Source: Brevundimonas sp. SGAir0440 (GTDB lineage Bacteria > Pseudomonadota > Alphaproteobacteria > Caulobacterales > Caulobacteraceae). From it: a stretch of DNA of 64,000 bases. The stretch lies in contig NZ_CP039435.1 in the NCBI RefSeq assembly GCF_005484585.1, positions 3,038,001-3,102,000 of the forward strand, read 5' to 3'. Under the pieces are notes generated by a model. That model saw nothing but the letters and a program-made list of their open reading frames with translations. It ran no database searches and had not been told where the DNA came from. The position numbers were made by a program, and so were the translations under genes. Below are positions 28,488-37,076 of this stretch, piece by piece. Positions within the stretch are counted from its first letter, which is position 1, and every line of letters begins with the position of its first letter.

Positions 28488-29196
28488 ATCCTTCTCCAAG
28501 GCCTCGGGCCGCAACGACGCCTGGTTCGCCGCCGCCTGTATCGTCGGCCTCGCCGGTCTGGGCCTGTGCAGCGAAGCCAAGGCCCAGGACGTGTCGGCGA
28601 ACGTCGCCGTCACCTCCGACTACGTCTTCCGCGGGGTCAGCCAGACCCAGGAAAACCCCGCCCTCTCGGCCGGCGTCGATCTGACCAGGAACGGCTTCTA
28701 CGCCGGCGGCTGGGCCTCCAACGTCGATTTCGGCGACGACACGGACGCCGAGGTCGATCTTTATGCCGGCTATCGGCCCGAGGTCGCCGGCTATGCGCTG
28801 GACTTTGGCGTGATCGGCTATCTCTACGCCGGTCAGCCCGACGGCGCCGACTATGACTATGTCGAGTTCAAAGCCGCCGCCTCGCGCGCTTTTGGCCCCG
28901 CGACCCTGGGCGCCGCCGTCTATTATTCGCCCGACTTCTTCGGCGCGGCCGAGGACGAGGCGACCTATGCCGAGGTCAACGGCGCGGTCAGCCCGGCCGA
29001 CAAATGGACCGTCTCGGGCGCCGTCGGGCGTCAGTGGGTGTCGTCGGACCTGGACTACACCACCTGGAACCTGGGCGCGGCCTATCAGCTGACCGACACT
29101 CTGGCGCTGGACCTGCGCTATCACGACACCGACCAACACGACTTCGGCGACATCTACGGCGCGCGCGCCGTAGCCACGCTGAAGGCGACCTTCTGA
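28480..29196 (+). CDS. TorF-type putative outer-membrane porin within kdp operon
   Basis: 238 residues with a signal peptide (to about AKAQD) and a beta-barrel pattern. The start VSANVAVTSDYVFRGVSQT and alternating-strand repeats match the TorF/TIGR02001 family of small outer-membrane proteins. The C-terminal residue is Phe, usual for BAM-assembled barrels. Lying between kdpB and kdpC, it may let K+ cross the outer membrane under limitation (inference). Confidence 0.8.
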   Translation: MRKSFSKASGRNDAWFAAACIVGLAGLGLCSEAKAQDVSANVAVTSDYVFRGVSQTQENPALSAGVDLTRNGFYAGGWASNVDFGDDTDAEVDLYAGYRPEVAGYALDFGVIGYLYAGQPDGADYDYVEFKAAASRAFGPATLGAAVYYSPDFFGAAEDEATYAEVNGAVSPADKWTVSGAVGRQWVSSDLDYTTWNLGAAYQLTDTLALDLRYHDTDQHDFGDIYGARAVATLKATF

Positions 29197-29206
29197 GGCG
29201 ACGACC

Positions 29207-29785
29207 ATGGTCAACCAACTTCGCCCGGCCCTCGTCATGACGGCCCTGTTCACCCTGCTGCTGGGCCTGGCCTATCCGCTGGCCGTCACCGGGATCGCTC
29301 AGGTCGCCTTCCCGGACCAGGCCAACGGCAGCCTGGTGCGCGACGCCAGCGGGCGGGTCGTCGGCTCGTCCCTGATCGGCCAGCCCTTCGTCGGCGCCAC
29401 CTATCTGCATCCGCGCCCGTCGGCGGCGGGCGACGGCTATGACGCCGCCGCCTCGTCCGGCTCCAACATGGGGCCGCTGAACCCGGACCTGATCGCGCGC
29501 GTCGCCGAAAGCGCCCAGACGATCCGCGCAGAGGACGGCCCAGGCGTCATCCCGGCCGATGCGGTGACGACCTCGGGTTCGGGCCTCGACCCGGACGTGT
29601 CCCCGGCCTACGCTCGGCTTCAGGCCGCGCGGATCGCCCGCGCCAGAGGCGTTCCCGTGCAACAGGTCCAGAGCATCATCGACGCGCACATCGAGGGGGC
29701 CTTCCTGGGCTTCATCGGCCAGCCGCACGTCAATGTCCTGCTGACCAATCGCGCGCTGGACGCCCGATTCGGGGCGGGGGGCTGA
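29207..29785 (+). CDS. kdpC: K+-transporting ATPase subunit KdpC
   Basis: 192 residues with one N-terminal membrane helix (ALVMTALFTLLLGLAYPLAVTG) and a periplasmic domain. Typical blocks GSSLIGQPF, YLHPRPSAAGDGYDA and SGSGLDPDVSPAYA identify KdpC. Separated from kdpB by the two extra genes, which is unusual. Confidence 0.96.
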   Translation: MVNQLRPALVMTALFTLLLGLAYPLAVTGIAQVAFPDQANGSLVRDASGRVVGSSLIGQPFVGATYLHPRPSAAGDGYDAAASSGSNMGPLNPDLIARVAESAQTIRAEDGPGVIPADAVTTSGSGLDPDVSPAYARLQAARIARARGVPVQQVQSIIDAHIEGAFLGFIGQPHVNVLLTNRALDARFGAGG

Positions 29786-32470
29786 TTGCCCCAAACGGCG
29801 CCCGAAACGCCCGCGACTTCAGCCGTTCCGCGCCGCAAGCGCGGGCGGCTGAAGGTGTTTCTGGGCATGTCGCCCGGCGTGGGCAAGACCTATGAAATGC
29901 TGCGCGCCGCACGCCGTCGAAAGGCCGAGGGGCTGGACGTCGTCGTCGGCGTGGTCGAGACCCACGGCCGCAAGGAGACGATGAGCCTGCTGCGCGGGCT
30001 GGACGTCATGCCGCGGGCGCCCATCGAACACCGCGACCGCGCCCTGATGGAGTTCGACCTCGACGGCGCCTTGGCGCGACGGCCCGAACTGCTGCTGGTC
30101 GACGAATACGCCCATTCCAATGCGCCCGGCTCGCGCCATCCCAAGCGCTGGCAGGATGTGGAGGAGCTGCGCGACGCCGGCATCGACGTCTGGACCACGC
30201 TGAACATCCAGCATCTGGAAAGCCTGTCCGACGTCATCCTGCGCATCACCGGCGTGCGCCAGCGCGAGGCGGTGCCCGATAGCGCCCTGACCGGCGCCGA
30301 CGACATCGAGGTCATCGACATCACGCCCGAAGACCTGCGGGCGCGTCTAGCCGAGGGCAAGGTCTATGTGCCCGAAACGGCGCGGGTGGCCTCCGAGAAC
30401 TTCTTCAAGATAGAGAATCTGACGGCGTTGCGCGAACTGGCCCTGCGGCGCGCGGCCCAGACGGTGGACGACCAGCTTCTGACCCACCTGCGCGAGCGAG
30501 GCGTGTCGGGGCCGTGGGCGGCGAACGAGCGGATCCTGGTTCTGGTTGGCGGCGACGCCATGACCGCCTCCCTGGTTCGGACCGGTCGGCGGATGTCGGA
30601 CATGATGATGGACGCCCCCTGGTCGGTCGCCCATGTCGAGCGGCCCAGCGGATCGCGCGCCGACGCGCGGTCGGCGGGACGGTTGTCCGAGGCCTTCAAG
30701 CTGGCCGAGCAGCTGGGCGGACGGCCCGTGACGATCAGCGGCGATGACGTCGTGCGCGCCGTTCTGGACCACGCCCACCGCAACAATGTCACCCAGATCG
30801 TCATCGGCAAGACGCGCGGCGGGCGCTTCGCCGAATGGACCGGCCGGGCGCTGGCGACCGAACTGCTACGCAAGGCGCAGGGCGTCGCCGTCCACGTCGT
30901 GACCGAGGGCGATCTGGCTGCCCCCGAACCCGCGTCCAAGTCGGGCGTCCGGGCGGCGCTGGACTGGCGCGGTTATCCGGCCGGGGCGGGGTTCGTCCTG
31001 GCGGCGACGGGGGCGGCCCTGTTGCTCGATACCCGGTTCGAGCGGGTCGATTTGGGCGTCATCTATCTGGCGGCGGTGGTGGCGGCCGGGGTGCTGAACG
31101 GTCTGCGGCCTGCGCTGGCGGCGGCGACCCTGGCCTTTTTGACTTACAACTTCCTGTTCCTGCAGCCGCGCTACAGCTTCCTGATCGGTTCGCCGACCGA
31201 CTTTTTGACGCTGCTCCTGTTCTGGGGTGTGGCCCTGGGCACCGGCGCCCTGGCGGGGCGAGTGCGCGAACAGGCCAGAGCCGCCCAGCGCCGCGCCGCC
31301 GCCGTCTCGGCCCTGTTGGCCGCCAGCCAGACCCTGTCGGCCGGCCAGGATCGCGCGACCACGGCCCGCAGCCTGGCCGAACAGGCCTCGGCCGCCGCCG
31401 GCGCGGGCGCCGTCGTCCTGCTGCCCGACGGCGAGGACATCGTCCTGGCCGCGGCCAGTCCCGAAGGCGTGACCCTGGCCTCCGACGCCATGGCCGCCGC
31501 CCGCTGGGCCTGGACCCACGGCGAGGTGACGGGACACGGCACCGGCACCCTGCCGCAGACCCACTGGCGGTTTCAGCCGCTGCAGGGCGTGCGCGGCCGG
31601 GCCGGCGTGGCGGGCGTCGACGCCTCGGCCGTGGCGGCGGGCTCGGACGAGGAACGTCTGGCCATGGCTCTGCTGGACCAGGGCGCCGTGGCGCTGGAGC
31701 GCGCCGATCTGGCCGGTCAGGCGCTAGAGACCGAGACCCTGCGCCGCGCCGACCGTTTTCGCGCCGCCTTGATGAACTCGGTCAGTCACGACCTGCGCAC
31801 GCCCCTGTCCACCGTCCTGGGCTCGGCGACGACCCTGATCGACTATGGCGCGACCCTCAAACCCGAGGTCCGCGACGACCTGCTGCTTAGCATCCGCGAA
31901 GAAGCCGAACGCCTGTCGCGCTATGTCGGCGACTTGTTGGACATGACCCGGCTGGAGGGTGGCGGCCTGAACGTGCGCACCGACTGGACCGATGTGCGCG
32001 ACATCCTGAACACCGCCGCCGACCGGGTGTCGCGCCGCCTGGGCCAACGCAAGGTCACGCGCGATTTTCCGGCTCAGCTCAGCATGGTCGAGGCCGATCC
32101 GGGCCTGCTGGAACAGGCCGTGGTCAACATCCTGGAAAACGCCATCGCCTACAGCCCCGACGGCACGACCATCGAACTGGCGGCCTATGAGGATCGCAGC
32201 GCGGTCGTCATCTCCATCGAGGACGAGGGACGCGGCATCCCGACCGCCGAGCTGGAACGGGTGTTCGACAAGTTCCGCCGCATGGAAGAATCCACCGACC
32301 GCGCCAAGGGGGCAGGTCTTGGTCTCGCCATCGCCAAGGGCTTCGTCGAGGCCATGCGCGGCCGTATCGCCGCCGCCAGCCCGATCCAGGACGACGCCGA
32401 CGGCAAACGCGGCACCCGCATCCTGATCAGCCTGCCCAAGTCCATCGCCACCCACCCGGATCTGCTGTGA
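29786..32470 (+). CDS. kdpD: sensor histidine kinase KdpD
   Basis: 894 residues from TTG 29786, immediately after the kdpC stop, with a G-rich RBS. N-terminal KdpD domain with Walker A (FLGMSPGVGKTYEML) and LLVDEYAHSN. Then a USP-like domain, four membrane helices (DUF4118, about 395-490), a GAF-like region and the kinase core with His668 (NSVSHDLRTPLS) and GAGLGLAIAKG. Senses K+ limitation or turgor and phosphorylates KdpE. Confidence 0.96.
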   Translation: MPQTAPETPATSAVPRRKRGRLKVFLGMSPGVGKTYEMLRAARRRKAEGLDVVVGVVETHGRKETMSLLRGLDVMPRAPIEHRDRALMEFDLDGALARRPELLLVDEYAHSNAPGSRHPKRWQDVEELRDAGIDVWTTLNIQHLESLSDVILRITGVRQREAVPDSALTGADDIEVIDITPEDLRARLAEGKVYVPETARVASENFFKIENLTALRELALRRAAQTVDDQLLTHLRERGVSGPWAANERILVLVGGDAMTASLVRTGRRMSDMMMDAPWSVAHVERPSGSRADARSAGRLSEAFKLAEQLGGRPVTISGDDVVRAVLDHAHRNNVTQIVIGKTRGGRFAEWTGRALATELLRKAQGVAVHVVTEGDLAAPEPASKSGVRAALDWRGYPAGAGFVLAATGAALLLDTRFERVDLGVIYLAAVVAAGVLNGLRPALAAATLAFLTYNFLFLQPRYSFLIGSPTDFLTLLLFWGVALGTGALAGRVREQARAAQRRAAAVSALLAASQTLSAGQDRATTARSLAEQASAAAGAGAVVLLPDGEDIVLAAASPEGVTLASDAMAAARWAWTHGEVTGHGTGTLPQTHWRFQPLQGVRGRAGVAGVDASAVAAGSDEERLAMALLDQGAVALERADLAGQALETETLRRADRFRAALMNSVSHDLRTPLSTVLGSATTLIDYGATLKPEVRDDLLLSIREEAERLSRYVGDLLDMTRLEGGGLNVRTDWTDVRDILNTAADRVSRRLGQRKVTRDFPAQLSMVEADPGLLEQAVVNILENAIAYSPDGTTIELAAYEDRSAVVISIEDEGRGIPTAELERVFDKFRRMEESTDRAKGAGLGLAIAKGFVEAMRGRIAAASPIQDDADGKRGTRILISLPKSIATHPDLL

Positions 32471-33159
32471 TGTCCGCCGTTCGCCCCCAGGTTCTGGTCA
32501 TCGACGACGAGCCGCAGATCCACCGCTTTCTGGCCCCCGCCCTGGACGCCGCCGGCTATGAACCGCGCCGCGCCGACAGCGGTCAGGAGGGCCTGCGCGC
32601 CATCGCCCTGTGGAGTCCGGACGCCGTAGTTCTGGACCTCGGCCTGCCCGACATGGACGGCAAGGACGTCCTGACGCGGGCGCGCGACTTCTATCAGGGG
32701 CCGATCATCGTTCTGTCCGCTCGCGACCGCGAGGCCGAAAAGATCACGGCCCTGGACCTCGGCGCCAACGACTACGTGGAAAAGCCGTTCGGCGTCGGCG
32801 AACTGCTGGCCCGCATCCGCGCCGGTCTGCGTCAGGGCGCGCTGACGCCGGTCGCGGGCGGAGTGGTCACGGCCGGCGATGTCGTCATCGACCTGGACCG
32901 CCGCATCGTCACCCGCGCCGGCGAGCGGGTGAAGCTGCGCCCCAAGGAATACGACGTCCTGGCCTACCTCGCCCGCAACGCCGGCAAGGTCCTGGGTCAC
33001 GCCGACCTGCTCAAGACCATCTGGGGCGCCGGCCACGCCGACGACGTGCAGTATCTCCGCGTCGTCGTCGGCCAACTCCGTCACAAGCTCGAGGCCGACC
33101 CGGCTCAGCCCGTTCTTCTCGTGACCGAACCGGGCGTAGGCTATCGGCTGGCGGACTGA
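32470..33159 (+). CDS. kdpE: response regulator KdpE
   Basis: 229 residues from ATG 32470, overlapping the kdpD stop by one base (a GTG at 32467 is possible). Receiver domain with Asp56 (AVVLDLGLPDMDG) and an OmpR-type winged helix (LRPKEYDVLAYLARN, VQYLRVVVGQLRHKLE). Activates the kdp operon. Confidence 0.95.
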   Translation: MSAVRPQVLVIDDEPQIHRFLAPALDAAGYEPRRADSGQEGLRAIALWSPDAVVLDLGLPDMDGKDVLTRARDFYQGPIIVLSARDREAEKITALDLGANDYVEKPFGVGELLARIRAGLRQGALTPVAGGVVTAGDVVIDLDRRIVTRAGERVKLRPKEYDVLAYLARNAGKVLGHADLLKTIWGAGHADDVQYLRVVVGQLRHKLEADPAQPVLLVTEPGVGYRLAD

Positions 33160-33233
33160 GCCCTTCGACGAGAGGGTTCGGCTGTCTTTTGAGATGCAGC
33201 CTCATAATGGCCGGCGCGTTGTCTGCGAAACCC

Positions 33234-34175
33234 ATGTATAATCCAGGCCCCCTCCCCCCGATCGTCTTTCACCCGGCCTACAGCGCCGAACTGCCATCGG
33301 GTCATCGCTTTCCGATGCAGAAGTATGCGCGCCTGGTGGAGGTGCTGAGAGAGGAAGGGCTGATCGGACCGGAGGGGCTGTGGGAGCCCGAACCTGCGGA
33401 CTATTCACTACTCGCCGCCGTGCATGACCCCGACTATGTGCGCCAGGTCCTGGACGCCCGCGTTCCGCCGAAGGTCGAGCGGGTCATCGGCCTGCCCATC
33501 ACCCAAAGCGTTGTCAAACGCACGCAGACCGCCGTCGGCGGCACGCTGACGGCGGCCCGTCTCGCCCTACGCCATGGCCTCGCCTGCAACACGGCCGGCG
33601 GCAGCCATCATGCCGGCCCCATGGGCGGCGCCGGCTTCTGCGTCTTCAACGACATCGGCGTCGCCGCGCGAGCCCTGATCGATAATGGCGAAGTCGGACA
33701 GGTCCTGGTCGTCGATCTGGACGTCCATCAGGGCGATGGAACCGCCTTCATCTTCGAGCACGAGCCCCGCGTCTTCACCTTCTCCATGCATGGCGAAAAG
33801 AACTTTCCGGTGCGCAGGGGGCCCAGTGATCTGGATATCGACCTGCCCGACGGAACCGGCGACGCAGCCTATGTCGCTAGGCTCAAAGCCGTTCTGCCCG
33901 ACCTGCTTCGACGCGTTGCGCCGGATCTCGTCTTCTACATCGCCGGCGTCGATCCGCACGAAAGCGACCGGCTTGGGCGGCTGTCGCTGAGCGACGCGGG
34001 CTTGGCTGAGCGCGACGCCTATGTGCTGGAAACCTGTCTGGCGGTCGCGCCGGTCGTCGGCGTCATCGGCGGTGGATACGACCACGACATTGATCGTCTG
34101 GCGCGCCGCCATGCGACACTCCACCGCGCGGCCGCCCAGGCCTGGCGGCGCAGTCTGGCCCGGCGGGAGGCTTGA
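33234..34175 (+). CDS. histone deacetylase family (class IV-like) hydrolase
   Basis: 313 residues from ATG 33234 (MYNPGPLPPIVFHPAYSA); ATG 33207 gives 9 more residues. Zinc-dependent amidohydrolase of the arginase/deacetylase fold. Charge-relay histidines are in GGSHHAGPMGGAGFCVFND, and zinc ligands in VDLDVHQGDGT and GVDPHESDRLG. Bacterial members act on acetylated polyamines, acetoin-related or unknown small substrates. Neighbouring RNA ligase-like gene begins at its stop. Confidence 0.88.
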   Translation: MYNPGPLPPIVFHPAYSAELPSGHRFPMQKYARLVEVLREEGLIGPEGLWEPEPADYSLLAAVHDPDYVRQVLDARVPPKVERVIGLPITQSVVKRTQTAVGGTLTAARLALRHGLACNTAGGSHHAGPMGGAGFCVFNDIGVAARALIDNGEVGQVLVVDLDVHQGDGTAFIFEHEPRVFTFSMHGEKNFPVRRGPSDLDIDLPDGTGDAAYVARLKAVLPDLLRRVAPDLVFYIAGVDPHESDRLGRLSLSDAGLAERDAYVLETCLAVAPVVGVIGGGYDHDIDRLARRHATLHRAAAQAWRRSLARREA

Positions 34176-34177
34176 TC

Positions 34178-34708
34178 GTGGCAGACCCGGCGCCGCTCAT
34201 CATCACCGCAGCCCTGGACGACGGCGCCTTCGACTGGTTCGACGGCTTGCGCCAGGCGCACTTTCCCCGCCACCGCAACGTCGTCCCGGCCCATCTGACC
34301 CTGTTCCACGCCCTCCCCGGCGCGCAGGAAGACTTCGTGTTGGAGACGCTGAAGTCTGCGTGTCGGCGACAGGCGCCCATCCGTCTCGATGTGCGCGGCC
34401 CGTGGTCCCTGGGGCGCGGCGTGGCCTACCGCCTGGCGTCCGCCGATCTGGACCGACTGCGTGGACAACTCGCGGATGCCTTTTCGCCCTGGCTGACCCG
34501 CCAGGATCAGGCCCCGTTCCGACCGCACATCACGGTCCAGAACAAGGTTGAGCCCGCAGACGCCAAACAGCTGCTTGAGCAGCTTCAGCTAGAGTTCGAG
34601 CCGTTCGACATTCTCGCTGACGGCCTGCTCGTCTGGCGCTACCTGGGCGGCCCGTGGGAAGTGGTCGACAAGATCCCGTTCAAGGGCAAACCGACATTTG
34701 ACGACTAA
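34178..34708 (+). CDS. 2'-5' RNA ligase family protein (2H phosphoesterase)
   Basis: 176 residues from GTG 34178, with GGGAGG 7 nt upstream. Two HxT motifs, HLTLFHALPG and HITVQNKV, define the 2H phosphoesterase/ligase superfamily, which acts on 2',5'- or cyclic phosphodiester bonds. Starts 2 nt after the deacetylase-like gene and is probably cotranscribed with it. The physiological RNA or nucleotide substrate is unknown. Confidence 0.82.
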   Translation: MADPAPLIITAALDDGAFDWFDGLRQAHFPRHRNVVPAHLTLFHALPGAQEDFVLETLKSACRRQAPIRLDVRGPWSLGRGVAYRLASADLDRLRGQLADAFSPWLTRQDQAPFRPHITVQNKVEPADAKQLLEQLQLEFEPFDILADGLLVWRYLGGPWEVVDKIPFKGKPTFDD

Positions 34709-35202
34709 AATGCACCGACAGTGCGTGTTCATACAATTTAAGACCAAGCATCGTAACTAGCTGAATCGGCACTTTCTAAAGTACTTAATTCAATTCAGAG
34801 CCAACCTAAGACTTTCATTCACTCAGTTTTCCGTCATCGCGCCGTTGTCAGACATTCATGCTGCGCCGAAAAACCGTCATTTGGACATCGGCCTTCGTCA
34901 CCACCCTGCACGTATGCGACTACGCTATCAGAGCCTCACGTCAGCTCAGACAGGTGCAAACCTCGGTTCGGCCCAGCCAGCATGGAAACAATCCTCTGAT
35001 CCCCTTTGAGTAACTTGATCGCGAAGCGGTAGCGTTCCGCGCCGACGTCAGTGGTAGGGACGGACCTGGACATCGGGGGGCGGCTCAGCGTCAGCAGCGG
35101 ACTTTTTTTGGGAACACGGATTTCAACGTCGAATCTTGAAGGAAAATAATATACCCCAAGTTGTGAACTGATGACATGCTTCCAGATCTGGAGGAGTGGC
35201 TC
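34709..35202. other. intergenic region, lower GC, no convincing gene
   Basis: 494 nt, less GC-rich than its surroundings, lying before the PAS/LuxR regulator. A 45-codon minus-strand frame (35073 to 34936) has no ribosome binding site and no recognised family. No clear terminator or sigma-factor site was found; GGAAC at 35111 lacks a partnered CGTT. Confidence 0.6.
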
Positions 35203-36951
35203 ATGATCAACGCCATGGCCGAAGGGCTTGCGAAATCGAAGGAGACGACAGGTGTCTCAGAAGACTTCGATCGCGACTGGATGATCCACGCCGTCGAGTC
35301 GATGCTGCGCCAAGCGTTTCCAACCCTCATTGTCGTCCGCGCCGGGGCGTCCATCTATTTCAACGACGCATGTCGCGCTTTGCTGCCCCTGTCGGCGGTG
35401 CAGGGCGGGGTATTCTCTGAAATGGCGCCCTCGTTATCGACGCAACTTGCAGCAACTGTAGCCAAAGCTTGGGGCGGGGATGCAGGAACGGCGGACGATA
35501 TCAAGATTCATATCGACCGACCCGAGGGTGCTCGAGAGGTGTGGGTGACTGCCGCTGTCACCCCTATTGCTCGAAACGGCAAGGTTCACGCTGTGCTTTG
35601 TGTTCTTCGCGACGTCACCGAAGAAAGAAGTCTAAGAGCGCGTCTGCTGACCGCGGAGTCCACTCTCGATTCTTTGGCGAGGCTTGCTCCCCTGTTGCTG
35701 TGGCGTTTGGATAGCCGCGGTGTAATCCGATGGATGAATGAGCGGTGTCGGACGTATCTAGGTGCTGATCTGCGCCAAGCGCGGACAGACGGATGGATGG
35801 ACTGGCTGCACCCCGCTGAGAGAGACCGTATCATCGCCGACTGGGGTCGCGCTCTCACCTTGGCCAGACCCTTCGAAAGCCGGCATCGACTTCGCAGCGC
35901 GGACGGCGCTTACCGCTGGTTCACTGTACAGACGCTTCCCCAGTTCGACGCGGGCGGGGAGTTGTCCGGATGGCACTCGGCGGCTGTGGAAGCGCTGGAT
36001 GCTGAGACAATCGCGCCCGAACGCCGCTTGCTCTGGACCGTCGATGTCTCCGATTGGACTCGTCGCTTCCTCAACATCGACACCCAGGCCGCCTGGTCCA
36101 GTGATCGCCCCTCCGTCATGGCTTGGAGCGATCAACTCGCTGCGGTCCTGGAGGAGGATCGCCCCGCGTTCCGGGCCGCACTCGAGACGCTTATGACAGG
36201 CAGGTCCACGGAGGCTGCCTATCGTGTGCGTGACAAGAGCGGGAGCCTGCTGTCGGTCGAGGACACGGCCTTCCCGTTGATCGAGGCGGACGGAACCATC
36301 AGTCGGTTCGTCGGCGAGTCCCGGATCCGCACCCAAGCTGGCAGGGCGGTTCTGTTCATCGATCCTGCTCGTCGGGGTTGTCAGGTGCGTCGCGCGCTCG
36401 AGCGAGAGGAGATTCGCGTGGATGTAGCCGGCGCGCTGGATCAGACGCTCAGGACACGCACCGGCGTCCAAACCGTCGTCTATTGTTCCGACTCGACCGT
36501 CGTGGACATTCTGCGAGTGACCGAGGTGGTTGGTCGCGAACTGCCAGATACGCCGCTGGTCATACTGGGGGATCCGCTGGCCACGCCGCGCGAAATTATC
36601 GCCCTTCACAACGCTGGGGTCGCAGACCTGCTGTCCTATGCAGATAGCGATGACACCAATGTTTGCGCCATTTTAGCGCACTGCAAATTGACTACAATAG
36701 ACAATGACTTATCCCTACCTAGTAGACCTACCAAGCAGGCCTTGGCACGGTTGTCCCGCCGTGAACAAGAGATCCTGGAACTGGCGGTTGAAGGCGGTAC
36801 GTCCAAGACGATCGGACGGGCGTTGGGGATCAGCCCCAGGACCGTGGATTACCATCGCGGCAAGGCGCTTGATAAGCTCGGTTTGAAGTCGGTCAGCCAG
36901 GCGGCTGACCTTTTCACCCCCGCTCCGGTCCGACTCCAGCGCCGATACTAA
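35203..36951 (+). CDS. multi-PAS regulator with pseudo-receiver and LuxR HTH
   Basis: 582 residues from ATG 35203, with GGAGGAG upstream. A first PAS-like region (about 30-150) is followed by a clear PAS/PAC (about 165-270; LLWRLDSRGVIRWMNERC, PAERDRIIADW) and a third PAS-like region (about 280-385). Next comes a receiver-like segment without an obvious phospho-Asp (AVLFIDPARRG). The C-terminal LuxR HTH reads LSRREQEILELAVEGGTSKTIG. A one-component sensor; it lies 126 nt upstream of the adhesin gene in the same direction and is a candidate regulator of it (inference). Confidence 0.82.
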   Translation: MINAMAEGLAKSKETTGVSEDFDRDWMIHAVESMLRQAFPTLIVVRAGASIYFNDACRALLPLSAVQGGVFSEMAPSLSTQLAATVAKAWGGDAGTADDIKIHIDRPEGAREVWVTAAVTPIARNGKVHAVLCVLRDVTEERSLRARLLTAESTLDSLARLAPLLLWRLDSRGVIRWMNERCRTYLGADLRQARTDGWMDWLHPAERDRIIADWGRALTLARPFESRHRLRSADGAYRWFTVQTLPQFDAGGELSGWHSAAVEALDAETIAPERRLLWTVDVSDWTRRFLNIDTQAAWSSDRPSVMAWSDQLAAVLEEDRPAFRAALETLMTGRSTEAAYRVRDKSGSLLSVEDTAFPLIEADGTISRFVGESRIRTQAGRAVLFIDPARRGCQVRRALEREEIRVDVAGALDQTLRTRTGVQTVVYCSDSTVVDILRVTEVVGRELPDTPLVILGDPLATPREIIALHNAGVADLLSYADSDDTNVCAILAHCKLTTIDNDLSLPSRPTKQALARLSRREQEILELAVEGGTSKTIGRALGISPRTVDYHRGKALDKLGLKSVSQAADLFTPAPVRLQRRY

Positions 36952-37076
36952 GCACGCAAAGTATGTCCCTCGCGCAAGCGCCAGGGAATCGCAAACACGT
37001 CACGATTGTGTCGAAGCCCGCATTAGCCTCTCTGTTCGGGAGCCGTCGATGAGCTCCCGCCGCTGGGAGGATCACG

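Noticed and set aside
34936..35073. 45-codon minus-strand frame in the 34.7-35.2 kb gap
   Set aside because: No ribosome binding site, no recognisable family and no coupling to a neighbour.
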